64,000 bases of DNA from CAZOAR01 sp964577985 (GCA_964577985.1 CAZOAR010000009.1:3878-67877), one strand, 5' to 3'; shown: positions 26,576 through 35,670, counted from the stretch's first letter. The notes: generated by a model not told the origin, from the letters alone. Numbers and translations: made by a program.

Positions 26576-26604
26576 ATTCTAAGTCTGGATCGGGTTGTCC
26601 GCAA
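26576..26604 (-). promoter_or_regulatory. Predicted promoter for the epimerase-acs operon
   Basis: TTGCGG (26599-26604), 17 bp spacer, TAGAAT (26576-26581) on the minus strand, about 45 nt upstream of the GTG at 26530. Confidence 0.5.
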
Positions 26605-26689
26605 GACAAATGAAGGCCCGCGACCACTCAAAGGATCGTTCTTCCCGGGTCATCCGCACTTCGAGCCTGCCAGCTGATATCGCGAGGCA

Positions 26690-28108
26690 TCAGGGTGGGG
26701 GCAGGCGGTAAATGCCGTTGTCGGGGCCGGAACCGTCACCCCATATGACAGAAGCGAACGCGGCACTCTGATCGGCGTTGAAGGCCACATAGCCTGCGTC
26801 CGCCTCGGTATATCCATAATTCGGAGAATCCGACAACCCGCTGTCCCAGTTCTTGATCCAGGTCGTAGCACCGGAACTGCTCGCGTACACTTTGCTCCTG
26901 TCCGATGTCGGGTTACCTGTGTCACTCAGACTCACACCCACGAGGAGGATATTCGGATTGACCGGGCTGATCGACACAGGTCCGGCATTTGTCGCTCCAT
27001 CGTTGAAATCATCAGTGACGACCGGCAGTCCGTTGCTTCTCCTCGCCCACGAGCCGCTCTCGTAATGATAGACTCCCCTGCTGCCTGATTTTATATACGT
27101 CGTATCGAGCAGGGCCTCTATCCCGGCGCCGATGTGCGACGCGTATACCCCGGGACTCCCCGAGGGGACAGCAGTCAGATGAAGCTGTGAAACCGACAGG
27201 CGGGCGAGAGAGAAAGAATCATTGTTCTGACTCACCTGAGGTAATCCGGAGCTGAGTTCTGTCCAGCTCCCGCTTGCCTTGCTCGTCGAATAGAACATCC
27301 TGCCATTCGTCCTTGCCGTCTGGCCTCCGAAGAGCACGACGTTTACTTCGTGATCACTCATCCCGATCAGGACGATGTTCGGGTTCTGCGGGATTACCGC
27401 GATGCTCGCAACGGTCGCGGTATGGCTCACGGAGTCGAAGAAGTCGATCGGGTCGTATCGAGCTGGAAGACCCGAATTATTGGCCGTCCAGGAGGCGCCA
27501 CCATTGGTACTCCTGTAAAAGCCGGGGTGATCGCCCGATCCGGAGAAAAGGTCTATGCCATTGGCGTTTGCCACGCCGCAGTATACAATGTCCGGATCCG
27601 TCGGGTCGACTGCCACCGCAAGAACCGCCCATGTTGAATTCGGGAAGGACTGCGAGTTGTGGTTTATCCCCGTGTTGACGGCAGTCCAGGTCACACCGCC
27701 ATTCACGGTCTTCATGACCCCCTCGACATTCGTCGCAATGTATACGATATCGGAATTCGTCGGCGATATGGCGATGTCGAGCGCGTTTGTCTCGGGGGTC
27801 AGTACCGCATCATTTACCTGAGTCCAGGTGACACCCATGTCGGTACTCTTGAAGACCCCCTGCGCAGGATCGATATAGGTATCTATCGGATCCGGGATAT
27901 TGGAAGTCAGTGCCCACACTACATTCGGGTCGTTCGGATCGCACGCGACCTTGCCGAACGGTCTATTCTCGAGGGCTCCGTTGACGAGGGATGTGGGTCC
28001 CCAGACAAACTGTGCGAACACCCGGGTAGAGCAAAGGAGCAGAACCAGGGACGCCAGAAAAAGAACACCCCCGAACATTCTGGTGGACCTGCACACTGAT
28101 CGTATCAT
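26690..28108 (-). CDS. Secreted BNR/sortilin-type beta-propeller protein
   Basis: 472 residues from the ATG at 28108, which has GGAGG 10 nt upstream and opens a signal peptide (FLASLVLLLCSTRVFAQ). A longer frame to 28213 would bury it. Repeats of the form GVFKSTDMGVTWTQVN, GVMKTVNGGVTWTAVN and GFYRSTNGGASWTANN are BNR/Asp-box units, and intervening AISPTNSDIVYIAT and VDPTDPDIVYCGV strands fit a beta-propeller as in GH74 or Vps10 proteins. No catalytic residues can be assigned. There is no C-terminal sorting domain; it ends at RLPPP. Confidence 0.8.
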   Translation of the reverse strand: MIRSVCRSTRMFGGVLFLASLVLLLCSTRVFAQFVWGPTSLVNGALENRPFGKVACDPNDPNVVWALTSNIPDPIDTYIDPAQGVFKSTDMGVTWTQVNDAVLTPETNALDIAISPTNSDIVYIATNVEGVMKTVNGGVTWTAVNTGINHNSQSFPNSTWAVLAVAVDPTDPDIVYCGVANANGIDLFSGSGDHPGFYRSTNGGASWTANNSGLPARYDPIDFFDSVSHTATVASIAVIPQNPNIVLIGMSDHEVNVVLFGGQTARTNGRMFYSTSKASGSWTELSSGLPQVSQNNDSFSLARLSVSQLHLTAVPSGSPGVYASHIGAGIEALLDTTYIKSGSRGVYHYESGSWARRSNGLPVVTDDFNDGATNAGPVSISPVNPNILLVGVSLSDTGNPTSDRSKVYASSSGATTWIKNWDSGLSDSPNYGYTEADAGYVAFNADQSAAFASVIWGDGSGPDNGIYRLPPP

Positions 28109-28173
28109 CTTATCCGAACCTCCGGTCCTGAAGTGTGAGTTGTTGACAAAAATGCCATTCAGACGGTCATCAA

Positions 28174-28202
28174 TTCTACCACAGTCAGAAATTATTGTCA
28201 AG
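28174..28202 (-). promoter_or_regulatory. Predicted promoter for the BNR-repeat protein
   Basis: TTGACA (28197-28202), 17 bp spacer, TAGAAT (28174-28179) on the minus strand, with a leader of about 60 nt before 28108. Its -35 lies 4 bp from the -35 of the divergent promoter at 28207. Confidence 0.65.
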
Positions 28203-28206
28203 GCGC

Positions 28207-28234
28207 TGGACATATCGCCGGGAGATCATATAAT
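28207..28234 (+). promoter_or_regulatory. Predicted promoter for the GAF protein
   Basis: TGGACA (28207-28212), 16 bp spacer, perfect TATAAT (28229-28234). The expected transcription start falls at the beginning of a run of nine G (28241-28249). Confidence 0.55.
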
Positions 28235-28240
28235 ATGCCT

Positions 28241-28249
28241 GGGGGGGGG
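28241..28249 (+). repeat. G9 homopolymer tract at the predicted transcription start
   Basis: Nine consecutive G, 7 nt after the -10 hexamer and 47 nt before the GAF start codon. Confidence 0.9.
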
Positions 28250-28296
28250 CGCCTGAAAAGCGATTTACATGGAGACAGTCCCCGCAGGGAGAATCG

Positions 28297-28776
28297 ATGG
28301 CGAGAAGAAAAGATGAAATCAGGGTCGCGGATGCACTGAGGAGAGCAGAGGCTCACGCCAGAGAGGGCGGAGACCCTCTCCAGGTCATATGCGATACGCT
28401 TCAGAAGGAACACGCGCACTATGACTGGGTCGGAATATACAAGGTTGAAGGCGACATGTTGCGTCTGGCAGCGTTTTCCGGTCCGTCAGAAACCGAGCAC
28501 ACCAGCATCAGGGTTGGTGATGGCATCTGCGGGAGCGCAGCGAAGAGCGGCAGGACCGAACTGGTTGGCGACGTCAATGACGACAGCCGATATATAGCGT
28601 GCTTTCCGTCGACACGATCCGAGATTGTGGTTCCGATCAAGAGAGGCGAAGACACCATAGGTGAGATCGATATAGACAGCGACAAACCGTGCGCCTTCTC
28701 TGAGGCAGACATAACACTCCTGGAGGCTGTGGCTTCGTCAATTGCCGGGTTCATCTGCGACGACACTTCTACCTGA
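28297..28776 (+). CDS. GAF-domain protein, free methionine-(R)-sulfoxide reductase-like
   Basis: 159 residues, a single GAF domain. GDGICGSAAKSGRTELVGDV, YIACFPSTRSEIVVPI and IGEIDIDSDKPCAFSEADI closely follow E. coli fRMsr (GVCGTA, HIACD, SEIVLPL), so the catalytic Cys and one resolving Cys are kept; a third Cys is present near the C-terminus at a shifted position. fRMsr reduces free methionine sulfoxide. GGGAG lies 5 nt before the ATG. It is a stand-alone gene, divergent from the BNR protein. Confidence 0.8.
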   Translation: MARRKDEIRVADALRRAEAHAREGGDPLQVICDTLQKEHAHYDWVGIYKVEGDMLRLAAFSGPSETEHTSIRVGDGICGSAAKSGRTELVGDVNDDSRYIACFPSTRSEIVVPIKRGEDTIGEIDIDSDKPCAFSEADITLLEAVASSIAGFICDDTST

Positions 28777-28791
28777 TTTGAGCGCGGCCTT

Positions 28792-28808
28792 TGCCGGCAG
28801 AACCGGCA
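28792..28808. terminator. Small hairpin between convergent genes
   Basis: TGCCGG-CAGAA-CCGGCA between the GAF gene and the GGDEF-TPR gene. It lacks a T-run on either side, so terminator function is weakly supported. Confidence 0.25.
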
Positions 28809-28884
28809 CCCACACTCTGAGGGCTACAGGCATGCGGTTCACTCCTGTATCGGAGACAATCAGAGACGAGATTACGAGCTGTTC

Positions 28885-31800
28885 TCACGCTTTGTCAACC
28901 ATCTCCCGTCTCTCTGCTGCCGGATCCTCTACACCAGCGGCCGAGAGGATTTTTTCCACCTCGCCCAGGCTCCGATAGCCATTTTTCAGTTCCTGGTTCT
29001 GCAGCCCGGAGAGGATTTCCCTGACGACCCTGACTGCCTTCGAGAGGGCTTCTGCAGCGTCGTCCGCATCTTCTGTGATATCCCATTTCAGGACGTACGC
29101 ATGTTGAAGGAGCAGCAGATTCCCTGCACGGGGGAGGAGTCCGAGCGATTTTTCAACCTCCACAAGGGCCTCCGCTCTTTTCCCCTTCGAATTGAGCACT
29201 CTCGCTGCGAGCAGGGACGCCCTGGCCTGAAACACAGGGGTACCGGACTCATCAGCAAGGCGAATCAGTTCTTCGCAGATCATCTCCGCCTTTGACAGGT
29301 CACCGTTATCGAGCCACGCATTCCCGAGATCAAAGAGTGAATTCAATGTGAAGTCATTCTTTCCCACCTTTCTCGAAAACCTCAGGGAGTTCTTCAGGAA
29401 TCTGAGTCCTCTGACGGTCTCGCCCCCAAGATGAAGGTCGACACCGATATTGCGCAGGATGTCACACTCCACGTATCTTTCGCCGACTTCCTTCACAATC
29501 TTCAGCGCATTCTTATGATAACTGAGAGCCTCGTCTACAAGGCCGAATACCTGATATATCTCACCCAGGTTGTTGTAGTTGTATGCGAGCAAGGCACGGT
29601 TCTTGATCTCCCGTGAAAGGACGATCGACTCCTGATATGCTCTGACGGACTCCTTGATCCTGCCGAGAGAATAATAGACTGCACCCAGATTGTTGAGATT
29701 AAGCGACAGAAGCTGCTTGTCCCCATTCTTCTCCAGGCGTTTCAACGCCTTCAGAAAGAACTTCACTGCTTCATTGTAGTTACCCACGAACCAGTGGTAA
29801 ACGCCGATGTTGCTCAATACACGTGTTGCGGCCTTGTCATCTTTGAGCTCGCTGCTCAACTGAAGCGACTCTTCATAGCAGTCCAGGGCTCTTTCATGCT
29901 GACCAAGATACAGGGTGACCCCTCCAAGCTCGGTCAGGGCAAGCATCATTATGGACTTGTCCTCGAGGTCGCGTCCGATTTTCAGAGCCGACTCCGCCCA
30001 CCGCATGGCCTCTTCCAGGTTTCCTCTCGTTGACAACGAACTCGAGATATAGACCATGGCCTTCGCTTCCAGGTCCTTCCTCGCTGCCTCCCTGCCACTC
30101 TTCAGCATCGCGTGAAAATCGTCCATGTATTCCGGATACTCCCCGAGCGCGAAGAGTCGTTTTCCCCGCTTCTCGAAGAAGACGGCCGCCCTGTCGTGCG
30201 GGTATGGGACAAATGCCTCATCGAGCATCTCCAGCGCTGAGGTGTAGAATCTCACCGCCTCCCTGTATGCATAAACCTCCCTGGCACGCTTTCCGGCAAG
30301 CGACGCGTAGTGAATTGCCTTCTTCAGCTCCCCCGCCTTCTGAAAATGGTTTGAAAGGACCCCGTAGTAATTGGAAAGAGATTTTGCATGGATGAGCTCC
30401 AGCACCTCCCCCACCTTCTTGTGGAGCACCCTTCGCTTCTCCTGGCCAAGGCTCTTGTAGAGGAAGCTGCTGGTCAGGAGTGGCGTAAATACATAGCGAT
30501 CGTCCTCCACTGTGCCGCATTCTTTTATCAATCCGGCACTGACAGCCAGGTCGATAATGTCGAGGAGATAACCTTCGTTCTTTCCTGATATCGCCATCAG
30601 TACGCTGAAATCGAATTCATGACCTATTACAGACGCATATGACAGGATCGACTTGACCTCAGAGTCCAGACCGGCGAGGTTTCTTGCGAAGAGGTCGACT
30701 ATGTTAGGCGGGATGATGTCATCGAGAGTAACCTGGTCACTTGACTGCGGATTCGCGATCAGGTCCTGTTTTTCTCTGTAGAGATAGTTGAGTATCTCTT
30801 GCGCAAATAGCGGGTTGCCCTCGCTCAAGTGCACGATCTTCTCCTTGAACGCGGGATCGAGCCTGGCTCCCGACATCTTCTTGTCGATCAGCGCATAGAT
30901 TTCCACTTCCTTGAGTCCGGAGAGGCAGATCTCCCGGAGGAAGCTCTCTTCATTCAACAACTGTAGGCCCTGCTGCAAAGCCATTCCGGATGCGTCAACG
31001 TTCCTTACGTCTCCATCTCTGATCGTGCCGCAGATGAGCACTCCTCTATCGCGCAGTTTCCTTCCCAGATACTTCAACAGCCTCAGGCTGGATGGGTCGA
31101 CCCACTGAAGATTCTCCAGGGAAATCATAATTGACCTGGAGGAAGATATCGTGTTCAGAAAGGATGAGAAGGTCTCGTACATCCTGAACTCTTCATGATT
31201 CTGTTCATCCCTCAGTCCCTTCTCTTCTTCGACGCCGTCACCCCTCCCCTTTTCCCTCCGCAGTACGCTCCGCACTTCTTCGCGCCATGGCTCGGGCATC
31301 TCCTCTATGAGGAAAGAGTTATCGCTCTTCTCGAAGACGCTCTCCACGACCTGAATCAGGGGACAGAAAGGAATGTCCTTTGTCTCGGGGAAGCAGTTTC
31401 CCTTCAGGATGGAAAAACCCTTTGCCGCAGCCTTCTCTTCGACTTCCGTAAGTATCTGGGTCTTTCCCATGCCCAGATCGCCACGGATCAGGACGAACTG
31501 GCCTGCACCGCCTGCCGCCAGGTCAAGAATCCCGAGGAGTTCTTTTCTCTCTTTCTTCCGTCCGATAACAGGAAGACTTTCGTTGTTCACGCAATCTTTC
31601 CTGTCTGTGAACCCGGCCTCTACCGCCTCGCTGTATGCCTTGAATGGACGAGACATTTTCTTTGCGAAATAAAGTGCTTTGTCGGCCTTATCTATCAACT
31701 CATCTATCTCATCTGCGTCATCCGGAAAAACGGCGTAGCCGGTGCTGACCGATACCCCGGGAATCGGGACCTCCAGTTTAGTCTTCCAGGGATGACCCGA

Positions 31801-32211
31801 CATGTTCCTGTCGATCCGAACCGCCACATTGCGGCATTCATCCTCTTCAACTCCGGGGAGGATGAACACAAACTCATCGCCAGCGTACCTGCATACGACA
31901 TCTATATCACGGATAGAGGTTGCCAGGACCCCTGCTATTTCCACCAGGGCCCTGTCACCGACGGGATGACCGAAACGATCGTTTATCTCTTTGAAATCAT
32001 CGACATCAGCCATCATCAATGAGAATGGCCGCTTCTGCCTCTTCCATCTGCGACATTCCTCGTCCAGTCGATGGCGAAAATATCTCCTGTTGTAAAGACG
32101 TGTCAGTTCATCTTTTACAACAAGTTGCTGGAGTTTGGCCACATCCAGAAAGCTACCGAGGGCAGTATCTTCGCTTTCGCAATGCTCTTTTCTATCACCG
32201 TTCTGCGGCAT
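28885..32211 (-). CDS. GGDEF - AAA/STAND ATPase - TPR multidomain protein
   Basis: 1108 residues. Residues about 35-190 are a GGDEF domain: KDELTRLYNRRYF, MADVDDFKEINDRFGH and the active-site variant RYAGDEF. Residues about 215-560 are an ATPase with P-loop LIRGDLGMGKTQIL, IMISLENLQWVDPSSLRLL (Walker B-like) and LSEGNPLFAQEIL, as in MalT/adenylate-cyclase-type STAND proteins. The remainder is about ten TPR units, for example AYNYNNLGEIYQVFGLVDEA. Probably couples ligand or partner sensing to diguanylate cyclase activity; no membrane span. A strong promoter lies at 32359-32387 with a 140 nt leader. Confidence 0.88.
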   Translation of the reverse strand: MPQNGDRKEHCESEDTALGSFLDVAKLQQLVVKDELTRLYNRRYFRHRLDEECRRWKRQKRPFSLMMADVDDFKEINDRFGHPVGDRALVEIAGVLATSIRDIDVVCRYAGDEFVFILPGVEEDECRNVAVRIDRNMSGHPWKTKLEVPIPGVSVSTGYAVFPDDADEIDELIDKADKALYFAKKMSRPFKAYSEAVEAGFTDRKDCVNNESLPVIGRKKERKELLGILDLAAGGAGQFVLIRGDLGMGKTQILTEVEEKAAAKGFSILKGNCFPETKDIPFCPLIQVVESVFEKSDNSFLIEEMPEPWREEVRSVLRREKGRGDGVEEEKGLRDEQNHEEFRMYETFSSFLNTISSSRSIMISLENLQWVDPSSLRLLKYLGRKLRDRGVLICGTIRDGDVRNVDASGMALQQGLQLLNEESFLREICLSGLKEVEIYALIDKKMSGARLDPAFKEKIVHLSEGNPLFAQEILNYLYREKQDLIANPQSSDQVTLDDIIPPNIVDLFARNLAGLDSEVKSILSYASVIGHEFDFSVLMAISGKNEGYLLDIIDLAVSAGLIKECGTVEDDRYVFTPLLTSSFLYKSLGQEKRRVLHKKVGEVLELIHAKSLSNYYGVLSNHFQKAGELKKAIHYASLAGKRAREVYAYREAVRFYTSALEMLDEAFVPYPHDRAAVFFEKRGKRLFALGEYPEYMDDFHAMLKSGREAARKDLEAKAMVYISSSLSTRGNLEEAMRWAESALKIGRDLEDKSIMMLALTELGGVTLYLGQHERALDCYEESLQLSSELKDDKAATRVLSNIGVYHWFVGNYNEAVKFFLKALKRLEKNGDKQLLSLNLNNLGAVYYSLGRIKESVRAYQESIVLSREIKNRALLAYNYNNLGEIYQVFGLVDEALSYHKNALKIVKEVGERYVECDILRNIGVDLHLGGETVRGLRFLKNSLRFSRKVGKNDFTLNSLFDLGNAWLDNGDLSKAEMICEELIRLADESGTPVFQARASLLAARVLNSKGKRAEALVEVEKSLGLLPRAGNLLLLQHAYVLKWDITEDADDAAEALSKAVRVVREILSGLQNQELKNGYRSLGEVEKILSAAGVEDPAAERREMVDKA

Positions 32212-32358
32212 TTCGCCAACCCGATGCTTGAGACAAGGTGCTGTTGTGTGGCATCTGGAAACCAGAAACTGTCGTAAAAAAGGCGATTGAGGCGGGACCA
32301 GGAGGTTGAGTGCCGGTAATTCCGGCTGAAATAAGACTCTAATCAGGACTTCTCTTAT

Positions 32359-32387
32359 AATATAATGGCGAATGGGGCCCCTGTCAA
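32359..32387 (-). promoter_or_regulatory. Predicted promoter for the GGDEF-ATPase-TPR gene
   Basis: Consensus TTGACA (32382-32387), 17 bp spacer, TATATT (32359-32364) on the minus strand. Confidence 0.65.
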
Positions 32388-32443
32388 CAATGTTGGGGTA
32401 TAACGTATCAACTCTGAATCAAGCGGTGGGGTTCAACGCCACT

Positions 32444-33277
32444 TTACGTCGCGTAATATAGTATGAGTACGATACCGAGCGGAATACAGTAATACGAAAA
32501 CCGATACAACCTGGCGGAACTGACTGCCCTTATCACGAGTCTCAGGGCGAACAGACCCGTCAGAAAAGCGACACCACATCCAGCCAGTCCTACCGCCATG
32601 TCGAGACCTCCGGCAACACCTGCCTGACCCAACTGTTCGAAAACGACGGCACCGATGATGACGGGAACCGAGAGGAGAAAAGAGAATTTCGCGGAGATAT
32701 CACCTCTCAACCCAAGCATCATCCCAACGGTAATGGTGATGCCCGACCTCGAAATCCCCGGCACAATAGCGACACCCTGAGCCAGTCCTATCAGGAGGGC
32801 CGTGCCAATGCCTGTCTGCAGAATCCCCTTGCTGTTACCCTGAGTCCAGCGCGTAACAGCCAGCAGGAGGCCCGTAAAAACCAGCATGGAAGCAACAAGT
32901 TCGGGGGACTGGAACGCGTTTTCCACGGGATGCTGGATGAGGAGGGCAACAACGACAGTCGGCACTGAACCGACAACAACGAAAAACCACAACCTCAATT
33001 CTTCGCTCTGGCGCAATGCCTCGCCGAATCCGATCCGCCTGATGCCAAACATGTCCGTCCCGTCGGTCAGGCGCCTGAATAACGAGATGAAATCATCCCT
33101 GTAGAAGATGACCACAGCGCTGAGCGTGCCGAAATGCAGCAGGACATCGAACATCAGTGACGGCCCCCGGATGCCCAGAAGATTCTGAAAAACTACGAGG
33201 TGCCCGGAACTGCTTACGGGAAGAAACTCCGTCAACCCCTGAACGAACCCGAGTAATGTCGCTTCAGGATATCCTAT
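32444..33277 (-). CDS. uppP: Undecaprenyl-diphosphatase
   Basis: UppP recycles the lipid carrier for cell-wall synthesis. The motif LTEFLPVSSSGHL and the second motif PGISRSGITI with the catalytic Arg are present, with about seven membrane spans. The only standard start codon in frame (TTG at 33235) would remove the conserved first helix, whose sequence (ATLLGFVQGLTEF) continues upstream in the same frame. The most plausible upstream start is ATA at 33275-33277, with GAGAGG 8 nt upstream, giving 277 aa. A one-base error linking an ATG at about 33312 is the alternative. Confidence 0.9.
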   Translation of the reverse strand: MGYPEATLLGFVQGLTEFLPVSSSGHLVVFQNLLGIRGPSLMFDVLLHFGTLSAVVIFYRDDFISLFRRLTDGTDMFGIRRIGFGEALRQSEELRLWFFVVVGSVPTVVVALLIQHPVENAFQSPELVASMLVFTGLLLAVTRWTQGNSKGILQTGIGTALLIGLAQGVAIVPGISRSGITITVGMMLGLRGDISAKFSFLLSVPVIIGAVVFEQLGQAGVAGGLDMAVGLAGCGVAFLTGLFALRLVIRAVSSARLYRFSYYCIPLGIVLILYYAT

Positions 33278-33314
33278 CGGACCGCCCTCTCTTTCTTCGA
33301 TTGATACATGCTGT

Positions 33315-34421
33315 CTAACTGGACCAGCAGAACCTTCCGTCTCTGATCAAGGGATCTCCATCGACGAGGACCTCTCCCCCCCCGCGGAGGTCGCAGATCA
33401 TGTCCCAGTGAATGGCAGATCTGTTTTTTCCCCCAGCCTCGGGAAATGATAATCCCAGAGCCAGGTGAACAGTCCCCTTTATCTTTTCATCAAACAGGAT
33501 CGATTTTGTAAAACGAGTCACGCCCGGGTTGTTTCCTATCCCGAATTCCCCGACCCTGCGGGACCCTTCGTCGGAATCGAGCATCGTAATGAGATAGTCC
33601 TCTCCCTTTCCAGCGCTCGCGCTCACTACAACCCCGTCTTCAAACACCAGATTGATATTCTCTATCTCTCTTCCATCTGTACAGACAGGATAGGAGAATC
33701 GAATCTTTCCCCGTACCGAATCTTCGACAGGCGAGGTGAATATCTCACCATCCGGCATGTTCTGCCTGCCATCGCAGTTGATGAATGTTCTTTCCTCGAT
33801 CGAAAACTCAAGGTCTGTGTCCACGCCTCTGATCCTGACCGTTTTCTTCCCTTTCATCCAGTCCACCATTGCTGACTGCTCGGCGGATATTCTTCGCCAG
33901 TTGTCGATGCTGTCTTCGTCATAGACTCCACAGGATTTGTAGAGGAACTCGCTGTACTGTTCCAGTGACATCTCAGCATCCTGGGCGTAGGCATTCGTAG
34001 GGACAATCGCTCCGCACCATTTCACCTCTTCCTTATCGATCCTGTCCATCAACCTCTCGAACAGCGGCCTCCTTGCCGTCTGTCTGCGTGACATTTTCTC
34101 CGGAGGAACATTCGACAGGGCCCTGGTATTTGGAGAACTCATTATGGACACGCCGGCATCGAACTCCTCGACGGGGAGCCGGTCCAGCGCAGAAACATAG
34201 TCGAGTTGACGCTCCCCGGCGACTTGATAGAATATCTCCTCCAGGCCGGGAAGCCATATCAGGGGGAACGGGTGTGCACCCGCCTCCAATATCCTTCGAT
34301 ACAACGCCTTTATCATCGGGGCGGCAATTGGCGTCGCAAAGATCCCTACCCGCTGCCCCTCTTTCACCTCGAGGGAATAGTCTGTCAATAGACCGGCCAG
34401 TCGCTCCGTGTAAATGTCCAT
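33315..34421 (-). CDS. Aminopeptidase, family M29
   Basis: 368 residues. M29 metal ligands are visible: Glu in MPDGEIFTSPVED, Glu in GEFGIGNNP, His in GTVHLALGLSFPE, and His-x-Asp in SAIHWDMICDL. The N-terminal GQRVGIFATPIAAPMIKALYR segment is also typical of the family. It removes N-terminal residues from peptides in the cytoplasm. uppP follows in the same direction after a short gap. Confidence 0.93.
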   Translation of the reverse strand: MDIYTERLAGLLTDYSLEVKEGQRVGIFATPIAAPMIKALYRRILEAGAHPFPLIWLPGLEEIFYQVAGERQLDYVSALDRLPVEEFDAGVSIMSSPNTRALSNVPPEKMSRRQTARRPLFERLMDRIDKEEVKWCGAIVPTNAYAQDAEMSLEQYSEFLYKSCGVYDEDSIDNWRRISAEQSAMVDWMKGKKTVRIRGVDTDLEFSIEERTFINCDGRQNMPDGEIFTSPVEDSVRGKIRFSYPVCTDGREIENINLVFEDGVVVSASAGKGEDYLITMLDSDEGSRRVGEFGIGNNPGVTRFTKSILFDEKIKGTVHLALGLSFPEAGGKNRSAIHWDMICDLRGGGEVLVDGDPLIRDGRFCWSS

Positions 34422-34516
34422 CCTTTATCCTGCCCTCTTTGCGACATTGACGAATGTTACCCGCTTCGGCCCTCTCGCTCCAGCCGAGCGATGAAAGACC
34501 TGGCAAAACAATCCGA

Positions 34517-34545
34517 AATATATTGCTTTCGTCAAAACAATGCAA
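34517..34545 (-). promoter_or_regulatory. Predicted promoter for the aminopeptidase-uppP pair
   Basis: TTGCAT (34540-34545), 17 bp spacer, TATATT (34517-34522) on the minus strand, leader of about 90 nt. Confidence 0.5.
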
Positions 34546-34578
34546 CGGGTAATGCAAAAGGCGAGCCTCCATTTACTA

Positions 34579-34606
34579 TTGACAGGGCAGGGGCTCCGGA
34601 TATCTT
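34579..34606 (+). promoter_or_regulatory. Predicted promoter for the OmpA-like barrel gene
   Basis: TTGACA (34579-34584), 16 bp spacer, TATCTT (34601-34606), about 50 nt upstream of the TTG start at 34663. Confidence 0.45.
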
Positions 34607-34662
34607 ATCTGTTTCCAGGGGGGAGACTTCAAGCATGTCATGGCTGCACAAGGAGAAAAACG

Positions 34663-35670
34663 TTGGGTAGAATCACGCTCGGCTTTCTGATTGCCCTCGC
34701 TCTTCTGTCCCATCCTCGCAAAGGAGAGAGCCAGGTCCACGACGGAAGTTTTCAACTCTCACCATCTTTCGGGCTGTTGTGGACAGATCTTTCCGACAAA
34801 GGTTTCGCCTTGAAAGACAGGTCGGAACTGATGGGGATGAACGCCTCCTGGAACATCAACGCGAGATTATCTCTGGACGGATCGTTCTACTGGTCCCGAA
34901 CCGAAAACATGGACCGCCGTGCGACTCGTCACTCGAACCTTACCCTGTTCGACGGGGGGCTCGCCGTCTACATGACGAAGTGGAGATTAGCCCCTTATGC
35001 CAGGGGAGGAATTGGTTATATCTCCTCCTTCTCCGATCTCACGGGGGAGGCTCCCACCGAACCATACTACACGTTCGGAGCTGGAGTGAAGCTGCTTGTG
35101 TCGGAAAGGGGTGGAATCGGGTTTGACTTCAGAGATATTGCATTCGGTCACGACCAGGATGACGGGTCACGCTCAACACTGCACAACCTGATAGCAACCG
35201 GCGCAGTGGTCTTTCAGTTTGGCTCCTTCCCGAAGATCGATTCGGATGGTGACGGTATCTCGGACAGAAAAGACAGATGCCCGGACACTACGGCGGGCGC
35301 TCGCGTCGACAACAGTGGTTGCGCAGTCGATTCCGATGGCGATGGAGTTTCGGATGGGCTGGACAAATGCCCCGATACGGACGCGGCGATAGCGGTTGAC
35401 GAGAATGGGTGCCCACTCGATTCCGACAGCGACGGGGTGCCCGATATCAGCGATGAATGCCCCGAAACAGTACATGGTGCGCGCGTCGAGACGTCCGGAT
35501 GTCCAAAAGATACAGATGGCGATGGAATCAGTGACGGTCTCGACAAGTGTCCCGACACCCCCTCCGGCGCGGCTGTCGATAAGGAAGGATGCAGGACCGC
35601 GAGCCAGGACCAGGGGAAGGTCATGCCGGAGCAGATGTCTGCTCCGGCAGACAGCATTATCAGCCGATAA
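34663..35670 (+). CDS. Outer-membrane beta-barrel protein with thrombospondin type-3 calcium-binding repeats
   Basis: 335 residues from a TTG start with AAGGAG 7 nt upstream; the longer frame from 34540 has no signal peptide and covers the promoter. The signal peptide is followed by an OmpA-like barrel (about 30-190) with Gly/aromatic strands such as YARGGIGYISSF and PYYTFGAGVKLLV. Residues about 193-305 hold four repeats of the type DSDGDGISDRKDRCPD. Typical relatives then carry a C-terminal OmpA peptidoglycan-binding domain; here the protein ends about 30 residues after the last repeat. Its last 11 nt overlap the convergent kinase gene. Confidence 0.82.
   Translation: MGRITLGFLIALALLSHPRKGESQVHDGSFQLSPSFGLLWTDLSDKGFALKDRSELMGMNASWNINARLSLDGSFYWSRTENMDRRATRHSNLTLFDGGLAVYMTKWRLAPYARGGIGYISSFSDLTGEAPTEPYYTFGAGVKLLVSERGGIGFDFRDIAFGHDQDDGSRSTLHNLIATGAVVFQFGSFPKIDSDGDGISDRKDRCPDTTAGARVDNSGCAVDSDGDGVSDGLDKCPDTDAAIAVDENGCPLDSDSDGVPDISDECPETVHGARVETSGCPKDTDGDGISDGLDKCPDTPSGAAVDKEGCRTASQDQGKVMPEQMSAPADSIISR

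Noticed and set aside
28792..28808. Bidirectional intrinsic terminator
   Set aside because: The stem is only 6 bp and no T-run follows on either strand; kept only as a low-confidence hairpin.
34540..34662. N-terminal extension of the OmpA-like protein
   Set aside because: It would include the promoter region and place about 41 residues before the signal peptide; the TTG at 34663 has a good ribosome site.
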